From Polynucleobacter sp. VK25 (GTDB lineage: Bacteria; Pseudomonadota; Gammaproteobacteria; Burkholderiales; Burkholderiaceae), in contig NZ_CP061288.1 in the NCBI RefSeq assembly GCF_018687355.1, forward strand, positions 1,932,144-1,996,143: a DNA stretch of 64,000 nt, written 5' to 3'. The notes beneath the pieces are model-generated. The model was not told where the DNA came from, searched no databases, and saw only the letters and a program-made list of their open reading frames with translations. The position numbers and the translations under genes are program-made. This document shows, piece after piece, positions 38,419 through 47,642 of this stretch (positions within the stretch are counted from its first letter, which is position 1; every line of letters begins with the position of its first letter).

Positions 38419-38439
38419 TTAAGTCTTTATCATTGACGC

Positions 38440-39084
38440 ATGACTATTACTCGATTTTGTTTGGTTCGGCACGGCGAGACTGACTGGAATGCCGCGCGCC
38501 GCCTACAGGGCCATACCGATATTGACCTTAATGCCAGAGGCTTCGCTCAAGCCAAACAAATGGCGCGTGCTCTCCAAAAAATTGATCTTCAATTTGATGT
38601 CTTGTATACCAGCGATCTACAGCGCGCAGCTAAGACCGCACAGGCAATCGAAGCGTTATTCAAAACATCCGCAATCAGTAATGCTTCACTAAGAGAGCGG
38701 CATCTCGGCGCACTACAAGGGTTAACGACCGATGAAGCACCAATCCGTGAGCCAGAGCTCTGGCAATCCCATCTCAGCAGAAATATTAATGAGAACTTGC
38801 GTGACGGTGAAAGCATTCAGAGGTTTGCAGATCGCATTCAATCTGCACTAGAACAAATTCGATTGCAGCACTTAGGCAAAACCATTTTGTTGGTTAGCCA
38901 TGGTGGAGCATTAGATATGATGTACAGGATTGCGAGCAAACAGCCTCTGGATGCCGCAAAAGCTGTTGCAGTACCCAACGCCTCGCTAAACTGGATCAGT
39001 CATGATGGGCTGACGTGGACGGTTGATGCGTGGGCAGACACAAGTCACCTTGAAAGTTTGGCACTAGATAATCTAGACCTCTAG
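38440..39084 (+). CDS. Histidine phosphatase (phosphoglycerate mutase-like)
   Basis: 214 residues of the histidine phosphatase superfamily. The RHGETDWN motif holds the phosphohistidine, LQGHTDIDLNARG follows, and LLVSHGGALDMMYR has the second His. Annotated members include GpmB and cobalamin phosphatases; no cobalamin genes are near, so a general phosphatase is likely. It is 21 bp after the acetyltransferase gene. Confidence 0.88.
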   Translation: MTITRFCLVRHGETDWNAARRLQGHTDIDLNARGFAQAKQMARALQKIDLQFDVLYTSDLQRAAKTAQAIEALFKTSAISNASLRERHLGALQGLTTDEAPIREPELWQSHLSRNINENLRDGESIQRFADRIQSALEQIRLQHLGKTILLVSHGGALDMMYRIASKQPLDAAKAVAVPNASLNWISHDGLTWTVDAWADTSHLESLALDNLDL

Positions 39085-39100
39085 AGTTTATGATGATGCA

Positions 39101-39874
39101 ATGAGACCTATTTATGTCATTGCAATCGCCCTCTTGATTGCGCTTTCGATGCCTTATGCGGCACAGGCAACAAGCGACATCCCAGATCAACTGCCAGATC
39201 GCATCGTTGGGGATATTGGTGCAGCCGTTTATACGTCTAACTTACATATTGGCACTGAAGGCACTCAATCCTTAGTCCTGCCCTACGCTTTTTTTGACTA
39301 CCAACGCTTCTTTGCTCGCATAGATGAAGTGGGCATTAAGACCTTCAAGATGGGCTATGGTTATTTTGAAGTCATCGGCAAAATTAATTTAGACACCTAC
39401 AAAGTAAAGTCCTCTATCAATGGCAATTCGATTAACCGTAGCGATCCAATTCCTCTAGGGCTTGGAACTTTTCAAGAGACGCCCATCGGCGGCTTTTTTG
39501 TAAATGCATATCATGACTTTGGAAAATCCAAAGGCGCCCTCTATGAATTTTTGTACTTCGCCGAAATTGAAACTTACAAGAAAATAGTGGTCTACCCCCA
39601 AATCGGTGTAGAACGGCAGTCGAGTCAATATGCTAATTATTACTATGGCATCAGTTCTGGAGAATCCAGCCTGACAGGCTATGCAGCCTATAGCGCCCCG
39701 GCAACAAATAATCTTTTAGCAGGCTTAATGGTGGAGATTCCAGTGGTGGATAACTGGTACATCAATATATATGGCAAGCGCAAATGGATGGGTGGCGGCA
39801 TCAACAACAGCCCCGTTATGAATCGCTCATTTCAAGATAATATTTTTATGGCTCTAGCGTATCGCTTTAAGTAG
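39101..39874 (+). CDS. MipA/OmpV-family outer membrane protein
   Basis: 257 residues with a signal peptide (VIAIALLIALSMPYAAQA) and alternating beta-barrel strands. The pattern of MipA/OmpV is seen: DIGAAVYTSN and LPYAFFDYQRFFARIDEVGIK near the N-terminus, repeated aromatic strands, and C-terminal MALAYRFK ending in the aromatic-basic pair typical of outer membrane barrels. MipA links murein enzymes in E. coli; this homologue's role is unknown. Confidence 0.82.
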   Translation: MRPIYVIAIALLIALSMPYAAQATSDIPDQLPDRIVGDIGAAVYTSNLHIGTEGTQSLVLPYAFFDYQRFFARIDEVGIKTFKMGYGYFEVIGKINLDTYKVKSSINGNSINRSDPIPLGLGTFQETPIGGFFVNAYHDFGKSKGALYEFLYFAEIETYKKIVVYPQIGVERQSSQYANYYYGISSGESSLTGYAAYSAPATNNLLAGLMVEIPVVDNWYINIYGKRKWMGGGINNSPVMNRSFQDNIFMALAYRFK

Positions 39875-39901
39875 GCAACAATAATTTATGCTGATGTGTC
39901 C

Positions 39902-40636
39902 TTAAAAAGACATTGCCAGAATGGCAAGGCCTGAGATCAACATTACCAATTCCATCAGCAACAAAAATTTCTTCTCGGGTAATGCTAAGACAATTTTTTT
40001 GGAGAAGATGGAACCAACCAAAACACAGCTTCCAATAAGAAGTCCTTGAATTAGGGCCATTGTATTTAAAAAACCTAACTGGTGAAATGTCACGCCTTTG
40101 GTAATCAGGATTGATAAAGTACTGGCTGCCTCTGTACCCAAAAAAGCGCCCTTAGTTAAGCCATAAGCCAAAAAGAATGGGGTATTAATCGCGCCTGTAG
40201 TGGCAACAATGCCCGTTAAATACCCAATGACCGCACCAACCAAAGCCATCTGCCAAAGCTTCAAGTAAAAATTCTTTTTTCGCATCCAGCGACGAATAGG
40301 GATCAATGCTATTAAAAATATTCCTAAGGTAACTTCAATTAATCGCTCATCAAGCTGTACCAAAGTATTTACGCCCAATACTGTGAATGGCATTGCTGTC
40401 AGGCTATAGACAAAACAAACCCTCCAGCGAATTACGCTCCACCACAAAAATATACGAGAGAGATTCGCTACGGTGGCAACTAAAGCAATGACAGGAATAG
40501 CCTGAATAGGCCCATAAAAATAGACCAGTGCAGGCATCAAGATAACGGTGGTACCAAAACCAATAACGCCGCCCAATACGCCGGCGCCCAAGCCCAAAAC
40601 ACCAAGGACGCAGGCCTGAAGAATTAGATCAGACAC
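39902..40636 (-). CDS. TauE/SafE-family membrane transporter
   Basis: 244 residues with about eight hydrophobic segments. TauE/SafE features: GVLGGVIGFGTTVILMPALV near the N-terminus and GAVIGYLTGIVATTGAINTPF in the second half. The family exports sulfite or organosulfonates, but many members have unknown substrates. It is divergent from nothing close and starts 34 bp from the MAPEG gene, on the same strand. Confidence 0.87.
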   Translation of the reverse strand: MSDLILQACVLGVLGLGAGVLGGVIGFGTTVILMPALVYFYGPIQAIPVIALVATVANLSRIFLWWSVIRWRVCFVYSLTAMPFTVLGVNTLVQLDERLIEVTLGIFLIALIPIRRWMRKKNFYLKLWQMALVGAVIGYLTGIVATTGAINTPFFLAYGLTKGAFLGTEAASTLSILITKGVTFHQLGFLNTMALIQGLLIGSCVLVGSIFSKKIVLALPEKKFLLLMELVMLISGLAILAMSF

Positions 40637-40670
40637 GCAAGCTCATTTTGCATTTAAGGTTAGAACTAAT

Positions 40671-41069
40671 TTATAGAGCGAGGACATATAAAGCCCAAGC
40701 CAAGTTCAAAACAGCCAAGCTAATAAGTGTTCCAAAAGTAAATTTCATACCCAATACACGTTTATTGAAATTAGGCGGTGGCTCATTAATTCCTCTGGCA
40801 TGAATTAAGCGCCCAATGATGAGAGTTAGGCCCGGAATGGCAACTAACCACCAAGGCGCGCCATTCAACTCAAGGCAGGCAATCAAAATAAGACCAAATG
40901 GAACATATTCAGCAAAGTTACCCTGGGCCCGAATGGCCCTCTCTAAATCATCATGCCCTCCGTTACCCAGGCCAACCTTATTTTTTCTTCTTAAGCCAAT
41001 AACGGCAAAAGACAGCTTTATAAAGATCAAGGTTAGGATTGCTGCGATGATTGAAGTAATTAGTAGCAT
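40671..41069 (-). CDS. MAPEG-family membrane protein
   Basis: 132 residues, four membrane helices. MAPEG pattern: RRKNKVGLGNGGHDDLERAIRAQGNFAEYVPFG, with the basic and Asn/Glu residues that bind glutathione in eukaryotic relatives. Bacterial members may be glutathione transferases or have other roles. It is 10 bp downstream of the haloacid dehalogenase gene. Confidence 0.88.
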   Translation of the reverse strand: MLLITSIIAAILTLIFIKLSFAVIGLRRKNKVGLGNGGHDDLERAIRAQGNFAEYVPFGLILIACLELNGAPWWLVAIPGLTLIIGRLIHARGINEPPPNFNKRVLGMKFTFGTLISLAVLNLAWALYVLAL

Positions 41070-41079
41070 GCATTTCTCC

Positions 41080-41763
41080 TTAGATAACTTCCAACACCTT
41101 GCTTAAGGAATCGCCTTCGAAGTTTGGTTTTTCGCCAATTTCTTCAAAAGGATGTCCCAGACGATTTACCCAAAATACATCGAATCCATACCATTTAGCC
41201 GCTAGTGCATCCCAGGCATTACTAGAAACAAATAGGATCTCTTCCTTTTTCACGGGAAATGCTTTTAATAAAAGCTCATAAGCTTGTGGAGCAGTTTTAA
41301 ATAATCGCACATCTTCGATAGTAACAACCTTGTCTAAGTAAGGCTTTAAGCCATTACTCTCAACTACCGTAGCTAACATCTCTCTACTACCATTAGATAA
41401 AATCGCCGTTGCAATTCCCTTATCTTTAATGGTCTTAAGAACATGTAAGCTGTCTTCAAACCCAATAAGTTTGGCGTACTGATCCATAAGCCGCTTTTCA
41501 GATTCAACTGTGAGATTTAAAGCCATCCTCTTACAGACATAACGTAGCGACCGAATTGTTAATTCCCAAAACGGAAGATAGTGCCTACTTCCTCCAGGAC
41601 TCGGATCGCTCATCGTTACCAAGCGAGTGTATTCAATTTGGCGATCGCGCCACATCAAAGCAAAAGCTTGTCCATGACCCGGAAAAAGTTCTTCTGCCAA
41701 CTGGCCCATGGAATACACATCAAATAACGTTCCATAGGCATCAAAGGCTATGAGCTTATACAT
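41080..41763 (-). CDS. Haloacid dehalogenase type II (L-2-haloacid dehalogenase-like)
   Basis: 227 residues of the HAD superfamily. DAYGTLFDVYS at residues 8-18 with the nucleophilic Asp, AILSNGSREML (motif II), SSNAWDALAAKWYGFDVFWVNR (motif III and the type II signature). Such enzymes hydrolyse 2-haloalkanoates or act as phosphatases; type II layout favours haloacids. Its presence next to a MAPEG protein suggests a small detoxification pair. Confidence 0.87.
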   Translation of the reverse strand: MYKLIAFDAYGTLFDVYSMGQLAEELFPGHGQAFALMWRDRQIEYTRLVTMSDPSPGGSRHYLPFWELTIRSLRYVCKRMALNLTVESEKRLMDQYAKLIGFEDSLHVLKTIKDKGIATAILSNGSREMLATVVESNGLKPYLDKVVTIEDVRLFKTAPQAYELLLKAFPVKKEEILFVSSNAWDALAAKWYGFDVFWVNRLGHPFEEIGEKPNFEGDSLSKVLEVI

Positions 41764-42014
41764 TTTGTTTCCTGTTTTTTAGTAACACCATAGCTTGGCT
41801 TATAAAATAAGATTGGGGCCTATTTCTGGGCGACTGGAACGGGGCTGCGGATTGTGATTGGCGGTTGACTGAAGCAACCCTCTGCTGGATTCAAAATAAT
41901 TTAATTTTTTCACGCTTCTATTTTGCTCCTAAGATAAATAGCGAATTTAGTTTAACTGACTGGTGCGGATCGCAATCGACCAAGGGCTAGAGAGCCAATC
42001 TAAGCATCGAAATG
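41764..42014. other. Gene-free stretch upstream of the dehalogenase gene
   Basis: No open frame with a ribosome binding site. It should hold the dehalogenase promoter. Bases 41961-41995 (TGGTGCGGAT then CAATCGACC) vaguely resemble another eroded tRNA 3' end, but too weakly to call. Confidence 0.4.
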
Positions 42015-42075
42015 AAAAAACCACCCGAAGGTGGTTTTGGTATTTCTTGATAGCTCCGAATGAAATCGAGTCCTA
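42015..42075 (-). repeat. Eroded tRNA 3' end plus UUCG-loop terminator (copy A)
   Basis: Minus strand: GACTCGATTTC (T-loop like), TTCGGAGCTATCA (acceptor strand with degraded CCA), linker AAGAAATACC, then the perfect hairpin AAAACCACC-TTCG-GGTGGTTTT. The hairpin is also the terminator of the RraA-Bug transcript. Shares hairpin and linker with copies C and D. Confidence 0.55.
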
Positions 42076-42077
42076 GC

Positions 42078-42749
42078 TTATTTCTTGTCAAAGTCCTTGC
42101 TCTGCAAAAAATGATAGTTCTGCAACTTTCTTGCTTCATCCATTCGCATGCCTTCTCGGATGTTTTTCCTGACAATATTTTCCCTGGCCGTAATTTCTTC
42201 CGCATAGGTCAAAACTTGCTCCTGCATTTGACTGGGGACAACGACGACGCCATCAGGATCGCCACAAATTAGATCGCCGGGCATCACATTCACGCCACCA
42301 ATCTGAATGGGAACCTGCAAACCGGCCAGCTGGATGCGACCCTTGCCAGTTCTCATCCAATACCCAGAACTAAAGATGGGGTAATTTAATTGACGACATA
42401 AAGAGACATCTCGATTGATGCCATCGATTACTGTTCCCGCCACTTTCCTTTGGTGCGCCATCTCTGTGAGGATGTTTCCCCACGTAGTCACATCATCTCG
42501 CCCACGATTATCGATCGCGATCACGCTACCCGGTGGAACATCATCAATGTACTCGCCAACATTACCATCCTCATCAAAATTTGCTGGGCGGTATAGCACT
42601 GTATAGGCATGGCCAACCATGCGAAAGTTTGGATCGCAGGCTGAAATTTTGTAGCACTGGCCGGGAATTCCTGATCGATCGAGAGCATCACTAATAGCGG
42701 CACAATCAAGCTTCTTGGCCCTATCAATAAACTGATTCGCCATCTTCAT
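42078..42749 (-). CDS. RraA-family protein (aldolase/decarboxylase-like)
   Basis: 223 residues of the RraA fold: AISDALDRSG near the N-terminus, GSVIAIDNRGRDDVTTWGN, TVIDGINRDVSLCRQLNYPIF, and GDLICGDPDGVVVVPSQ. Similar proteins are 4-hydroxy-4-methyl-2-oxoglutarate aldolases or RNase E regulators; the DNRGR and D-G-x-R-D active-site pattern favours an aldolase or decarboxylase. It follows a Bug-type binding protein by 21 bp, so it may act on an imported carboxylate. Confidence 0.82.
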   Translation of the reverse strand: MKMANQFIDRAKKLDCAAISDALDRSGIPGQCYKISACDPNFRMVGHAYTVLYRPANFDEDGNVGEYIDDVPPGSVIAIDNRGRDDVTTWGNILTEMAHQRKVAGTVIDGINRDVSLCRQLNYPIFSSGYWMRTGKGRIQLAGLQVPIQIGGVNVMPGDLICGDPDGVVVVPSQMQEQVLTYAEEITARENIVRKNIREGMRMDEARKLQNYHFLQSKDFDKK

Positions 42750-42770
42750 AAGCGATTACCTTTTTTAAAT

Positions 42771-43730
42771 TTAATCAACCGTAATATTTGCGGTCTTGAT
42801 GACCTTCGACCAGTACTGAATATCCTTGCGCACCACAGAATCAAGTTGAGCTGAATTCATGTAACGCAATTCAACGCCTGATTTTTCAAGCGCCGACTTC
42901 ACTTGTGGGTTTTGCAAGCTCACTCGAGCCGCATCATTTAGAGCTGAGACTATGTCGGGAGGAGTTGCGCTCGGAGCAAATATCCCGATCCAAGCCTCTA
43001 ATTCAAAACCTGGGAAGCCGGCCTCTGCAGAGGTTGGAACATCAGGCATTTGCGGAATCCGCTTTTTGGCAGCAACGGCCAATGCCTTCATCTTTCCCTG
43101 CTGAACAAATTGCATCAAAGAAGGCGGGGTAGCAACCGTCATCTGCACGTTCCCAGCAATGACATCCAACATAGCTGGGCCAGCTCCACGATAGGGAACA
43201 TGAGTGATGCTCAAATGGTTTTGTTGTTTAAAGAGCTCCATGCCGATATGAGGAACAGAGCCATTACCTGAGGTTGCGTAATTTAATTTTGTCGGATTAG
43301 CCTTAGCGTATGCCACTAGCTCTTGCAAAGTATTTACTGGCACCGAAGGATTCACCGCTAAGACATGCGGGGAGACTACTAGCATGCTTACTGGTGAAAA
43401 GTCTCTAATGGGATCCCATGCAAGATTTGCATACATGGAGGGATTGCCCACATGGAACATGGAATATCCCAAAAGTAATGTGTAGCCATCTGCGGGTGAT
43501 TTAGCAACTGCAGTAGCGGCGATATTTCCACCGGCGCCAGCTTTATTTTCCACAACAATGGGTTGCCCTAAAATTTTGCTCATCTCAGGCACGATCATTC
43601 TGGCAACTGCATCTAGGATTCCTCCGGGAGGAACGGGTACAACCAAAGTAATTGGCTTATCCGGATATGCTGCCGATACATGCATTGAAATTACAGCCAG
43701 CCCAATCAGCAAAAGCTTATTTAATTTCAT
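42771..43730 (-). CDS. Bug-family (TctC) solute-binding protein 1
   Basis: 319 residues from ATG 43730. Signal peptide ending VSAAYPDKP, then the Bug fold: ITLVVPVPPGGILDAVARM with the first ligand loop, GNGSVPHIGMELF, HVPYRGAGPAMLDVIAGNVQ, and the C-terminal half-domain. Bug proteins bind carboxylates in the periplasm. No TctA/TctB membrane genes are nearby, which is common for the family. It is upstream of the RraA-like gene in one unit. Confidence 0.88.
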   Translation of the reverse strand: MKLNKLLLIGLAVISMHVSAAYPDKPITLVVPVPPGGILDAVARMIVPEMSKILGQPIVVENKAGAGGNIAATAVAKSPADGYTLLLGYSMFHVGNPSMYANLAWDPIRDFSPVSMLVVSPHVLAVNPSVPVNTLQELVAYAKANPTKLNYATSGNGSVPHIGMELFKQQNHLSITHVPYRGAGPAMLDVIAGNVQMTVATPPSLMQFVQQGKMKALAVAAKKRIPQMPDVPTSAEAGFPGFELEAWIGIFAPSATPPDIVSALNDAARVSLQNPQVKSALEKSGVELRYMNSAQLDSVVRKDIQYWSKVIKTANITVD

Positions 43731-43873
43731 TTTTTGTCTCATTTTTATAATTTATAAATTCCTGTTAAAGGAAATCTTGCTACCCACTACCATTCTTAGT
43801 TGTATTGTTTTGTATCAACTTTCGGAATGTGAATACAGCATATATCAAATTACGAATTTCATCAGCGTATTGA

Positions 43874-44566
43874 TTAATCGGGGAAATTTTCTAAGGCATG
43901 CCAACCAAAGCTAAGCAGGGGAAGCATATCTTTAGCAAAGCCCGTGATCTCCTTAATTAACTCTTTTGAACAAACCGTAGATCGGGTTAGCGGCCTTCTG
44001 ATAATCCAACCCTTCAGCTTCATTGCCCTCTCGACCTCTGGCGGCACATTATTGAAGCCTCTCGGTATGCGCGCTAATGTATGTGAATAATCTAGCTCAT
44101 AGCCTTTTCGTTTTAATGCTTTTTCTAAAGCAATCCATGCTTTTGGATTTTCTAGAATGCCCTGTCTAAGCCTTTTCAGGATATGAGTCTCGGGCTGTAA
44201 ATAGCCTGCTGCACACCTGCTCCCCAAGGGATCTAAACGAAAATACAGGACGCCCGGTGAATGCTTATCGCCGGTGCGAGTAAATAGACCGCTGGCATGC
44301 ATGTTATATGGATGTTTTGCTTTTGAAAAACGGGCATCTCTATTAATTCTAAATAGAGATCTTTTGGGATCGCCCCACAGCGGAATCTGCTCCTTAGCAA
44401 GATTTTCAGATAGCGCCTCTGTAAAGGACTTCATGGGTTCACGCACAAATTCTTCATACTCAGAACGGTGTTCTGCAAACCAGACTCTATTTTGATTGCC
44501 GGTTAACTCTTCAAAGAATTTGAAGGCTTTCGGACTAAACCCAGAATGATTAATCTTTGTCGGCAT
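43874..44566 (-). CDS. DUF2461 family protein
   Basis: 230 residues from ATG 44566. Pattern of DUF2461 (TIGR02453): FSPKAFKFFEELTGNQNRVWFAEHRSEYE at the N-terminus, SLFRINRDARFSKAKHPYN, and GVLYFRLDPLGS. Function unknown. The start overlaps the tautomerase gene by 17 bp, so they are coupled; the longer frame to 44614 would overlap more without a better start. Confidence 0.85.
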   Translation of the reverse strand: MPTKINHSGFSPKAFKFFEELTGNQNRVWFAEHRSEYEEFVREPMKSFTEALSENLAKEQIPLWGDPKRSLFRINRDARFSKAKHPYNMHASGLFTRTGDKHSPGVLYFRLDPLGSRCAAGYLQPETHILKRLRQGILENPKAWIALEKALKRKGYELDYSHTLARIPRGFNNVPPEVERAMKLKGWIIRRPLTRSTVCSKELIKEITGFAKDMLPLLSFGWHALENFPD

Positions 44567-44939
44567 ATTGCATCTCGCCGTTACCAAACGACCAATTTTC
44601 TTTACTAACTTCAAGCAAATTGATGAAGATATCTTGCGGCCTAATTTGAAGGCCTTGCACTAAACCATCACAAATTGCTTTATACAAATTCTTTTTAAGC
44701 TCTGTAGATCTACCAAAGCTGATGGTTGCCTGGATAAAAATGAGCCCATCCGAATAGTCAATCCCTAAATAGCTTTTAGGAACATTGAGCCCCGTTGAAT
44801 CATGCCTAGTAATTATCTGAAACTTGTCATCCTCAGGAACGTTGATTTGCTCTCGCATCACGTTATAAACAATATCTCCGACTTGTCGAGCAAAGTCTTC
44901 AGAGTATTTTTTGCTTAAATCAATTCTGACTAATGGCAT
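44550..44939 (-). CDS. Tautomerase-family protein
   Basis: 129 residues of the 4-oxalocrotonate tautomerase superfamily, two-repeat form. MPLVRIDLSKKYS puts the catalytic Pro directly after the start Met; IFINLLEVSKENWSFGNGEMQY at the C-terminus resembles malonate semialdehyde decarboxylase relatives. Substrate not identifiable. It is the first gene of a two-gene unit with DUF2461. Confidence 0.85.
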   Translation of the reverse strand: MPLVRIDLSKKYSEDFARQVGDIVYNVMREQINVPEDDKFQIITRHDSTGLNVPKSYLGIDYSDGLIFIQATISFGRSTELKKNLYKAICDGLVQGLQIRPQDIFINLLEVSKENWSFGNGEMQYADKD

Positions 44940-45013
44940 TGCTATTCCCCCTATTTAGACCCATCTTATACATATTCATTTAATTGCACCCATGTTGAGT
45001 AAGCGCCAAATTT

Positions 45014-45035
45014 AAAACCACCCGAAGGTGGTTTT
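45014..45035 (-). terminator. UUCG-loop terminator after alkaline phosphatase gene (copy B)
   Basis: The same perfect hairpin AAAACCACC-TTCG-GGTGGTTTT as copies A and C, read on minus, 48 bp after the alkaline phosphatase stop. No clear tRNA-like sequence is attached, apart from ACCAG just before the stem. Confidence 0.8.
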
Positions 45036-45082
45036 ACTGGTCCTTAATAACTCTAAGGCAAAAGGCTGGGCGTTAGGGGTAG

Positions 45083-46540
45083 CTACGGACCTATTAATCG
45101 CCTCAGCTTTAACGCAAAAGCGGTATTGTCATCAAACCCCTTGAAGAGTTGTGCCCCAGGCCCAATGGCTGCTACTGTAATAGGTGCTGGGGTATGCCCA
45201 GAGCTTCCCCAATAAAAACCAGTTTGTCTTGCAATTGCCAAGGCAAGGATGTTAGATGGCAAGTAATTCGAATTGGGATTCAGCTGCCCTTGGCTCAGAA
45301 TTTTTTCCCGCAAGTCATCCTCCAAAACAAGGCCAGGAAAATTATCTTGTAACAAAGCATTCAAATAGGCATTCAAGTCAGAATTGCTAGTTGTTTGCAT
45401 CGCCTTGGCTTTGAGCTTTTGTGAGAACTCATTGAGCGACATCGTGTAGCGTTCAATTAGCTTAAGCTGTTCGAGCTTCACATTCAAATAGTTTGCACTT
45501 CCTGCGGGCCCTAAATTTTTACGGCCATAAGTAGGCGAAAAGCCACCCGTCTCATGATCTCCAGTAACGATTACCAGGGTATCTGGGTTTTGCTTTTGAA
45601 ACTCTAGCGCAACTTTTACTGCATCGTCAAAAGCCCAAAGGTCCCGCATTAAAGCGGCGACATCATTTTGGTGGCCTGCAGAATCTGTATTTTCATTCTC
45701 AACAAACAATACAAATCCTTTGTTTTTAGCTTTCTTAGAATCCTGATTAAGAACTTGGAGTGCCCCTGTCATCATCTGCGATAAAGTTGGCGTCTCTTGG
45801 GGATTGCGATCAATTTCATAATCCAAATCTTCTTCGGCAAATAGGCCTAAAAGCTTAGATGACTTGATTTGATTTAGTTGCTCTGGTGTATTGATGTATT
45901 GATAACCTTTTGCTTGAAAGGCTTCAATGATGTTCTTGCCGTCTTGACGTTTGCCACCAGCAAGTGCGTTTGGTAGGAAATAGTTTGAGCCTCCACCCAT
46001 TAAGACCTCTGGAGCCAGCTCTAGGTACTGATTCACGATCAATTCATTATCGCGTCTAGATTTGGCATGAACACTAAAAGCTGCAGGGCTGGCATCATAG
46101 ATTGGCGCAGTGCTGAGTAGTCCAATTCTCTTGCCCCTGTCTTTGGCTACCCTCATAATTGTAGGGGGCGTATTGCCGTTTGGGGTGATTGATATGGCAC
46201 CATTATTTACTTTATAGCCAGTAGACATAGCAGAGGCGGCAGCGGCCGAATCGGTTACAAAGTAATTTGCCGATTCTGTTTTCATCAACTGATACTGCCC
46301 CCTTGCCATTACGACATCGGTTACGGCAAATGATTGTTGTCGCAGTAGCGCGCTGGAATAACGACCAAACTCGTATTGACTACTGGTAGTGCCATCCGCA
46401 AACAAAATAATGATATTTTTGGGGGTTGAATTGGCGGGTGCCGCCCCATTTCCATGGCTGTGTTGGGCAAGCGCGAAATTGGAAATGGCAATTCCACATA
46501 TAACAAAACAGGCGTAAGTAAGCGTTCTTAATTTATTCAT
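45083..46540 (-). CDS. Alkaline phosphatase
   Basis: 485 residues. Signal peptide (CFVICGIAISNFALAQ), then the alkaline phosphatase set: IILFADGTTSSQYEFG (metal Asp), TDSAAAASAMSTGYK with the nucleophilic Ser, NTDSAGHQND, VTGDHETGGFSP, and SSGHTPAPITVAA with the last zinc His. It would release phosphate from organic esters in the periplasm. No obvious PHO box can be asserted upstream, where a terminator and a tRNA relic lie instead. Confidence 0.93.
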   Translation of the reverse strand: MNKLRTLTYACFVICGIAISNFALAQHSHGNGAAPANSTPKNIIILFADGTTSSQYEFGRYSSALLRQQSFAVTDVVMARGQYQLMKTESANYFVTDSAAAASAMSTGYKVNNGAISITPNGNTPPTIMRVAKDRGKRIGLLSTAPIYDASPAAFSVHAKSRRDNELIVNQYLELAPEVLMGGGSNYFLPNALAGGKRQDGKNIIEAFQAKGYQYINTPEQLNQIKSSKLLGLFAEEDLDYEIDRNPQETPTLSQMMTGALQVLNQDSKKAKNKGFVLFVENENTDSAGHQNDVAALMRDLWAFDDAVKVALEFQKQNPDTLVIVTGDHETGGFSPTYGRKNLGPAGSANYLNVKLEQLKLIERYTMSLNEFSQKLKAKAMQTTSNSDLNAYLNALLQDNFPGLVLEDDLREKILSQGQLNPNSNYLPSNILALAIARQTGFYWGSSGHTPAPITVAAIGPGAQLFKGFDDNTAFALKLRRLIGP

Positions 46541-46568
46541 AACGCAACTATACGCCCGGCCTTAAATG

Positions 46569-46629
46569 AAAAACCACCCGAAGGTGGTTTTGGTGTTTCT
46601 TAGTGGCGCGGGGAAATCAGCCCCAACTG
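46569..46629 (-). repeat. Eroded tRNA 3' end plus UUCG-loop terminator (copy C)
   Basis: Minus strand: GGGGCTGATTTCCCC (eroded T-arm), GCGCCACTA (acceptor strand, CCA changed to CTA), linker AAGAAACACC, then the perfect AAAACCACC-TTCG hairpin. It lies between Bug protein 2 and the alkaline phosphatase gene and would terminate the former. Confidence 0.6.
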
Positions 46630-46676
46630 GTGACGCCGTTTTTTACCCTTAAGTTAGGAGTTCTACTGGTAGGGCT

Positions 46677-47642
46677 TTATTCAATCTTTATATTGTTGTC
46701 TTTGATGAATTTTTGCCAAAAAATAAGGTCTGCTGCAAATACTTTCTTAAATTTCTCGGGATCTAACGCTGTCACATCTAGGCCCTCGTCATTCAGTCTT
46801 GCTTTTAAATCGGGACTTGCTAAAGCTCTACTAATTGATTGATAAAGCTTATCAACAATAGGTTTTGGTGTGCTTGGTGGAGCAAAGAATCCAAACCAGC
46901 TTATCAAATCATATCCTGGCAGTACCTCACTAATGCTCGGCACGGATGGCAAGGCCGGATTTCGCGTGGTGCTAGAAACGCCCAGAGGTATAAGAGTTTT
47001 ATTCTTAATTTGCTGCATGAAAGATGGGACAGTGCCAAATGAAAGGTCGATCTGGCCGCCAATTAAATCCGTAGTGGAGCTTCCGCTACCCTTGTAATTG
47101 ACCATTGTTAACTCTACGCCACTGGATTTCTCAAATAAAACAGCGGCTAAATGTGGCAATTGACCGACCCCTGAATTCCCAATGCTGACCTTGCCCGGAT
47201 AAGCCTTTGCATACGTAATCAGTTCATTTAAATTTTTGAACGGGGCTTTAGTACTTGACACTAAAAGCAGCGGGGAGCCTACTAATTGCATTACCGGGGT
47301 TAGTTTTGCCGTATCGTAAGGAAGCTTGAATAGCCAAGGATTAACTGTAATTGCACGATTGGTCATCAGAATCGTATAACCATCTGGCGCAGACTTAGCC
47401 ATTACATCCGTACCGATAATGCTTGAGGCTCCAGGCTTATTTTCCACAAGCACGGAAACTCCCAAATCTCCCGCCATCTTCTCTGCTAACAACCTTGTAA
47501 TAACATCTGAGCCACCGCCAGGCGAAAAAGGCACGATGATTTTTATGGGCTTGGAAGGAAAAACCGAAGCCGATAAATTCAGCGCTGTAAATATTAAGAA
47601 AAAACCGAGTGCCAGCTGACGCAAGTAATTTCGATTGCTCAT
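46677..47642 (-). CDS. Bug-family (TctC) solute-binding protein 2
   Basis: 321 residues from ATG 47642, which has GGAAG six bases upstream. Signal peptide (LALGFFLIFTALNLSASVF), then IKIIVPFSPGGGSDVITRL, MAKSAPDGYTILM, GNSGVGQLPHLAAVLF and VNYKGSGSSTTDLIGGQID. Typical extracytoplasmic Bug fold, ligand unknown. No transporter membrane gene nearby. It is terminated by the copy C hairpin. Confidence 0.88.
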   Translation of the reverse strand: MSNRNYLRQLALGFFLIFTALNLSASVFPSKPIKIIVPFSPGGGSDVITRLLAEKMAGDLGVSVLVENKPGASSIIGTDVMAKSAPDGYTILMTNRAITVNPWLFKLPYDTAKLTPVMQLVGSPLLLVSSTKAPFKNLNELITYAKAYPGKVSIGNSGVGQLPHLAAVLFEKSSGVELTMVNYKGSGSSTTDLIGGQIDLSFGTVPSFMQQIKNKTLIPLGVSSTTRNPALPSVPSISEVLPGYDLISWFGFFAPPSTPKPIVDKLYQSISRALASPDLKARLNDEGLDVTALDPEKFKKVFAADLIFWQKFIKDNNIKIE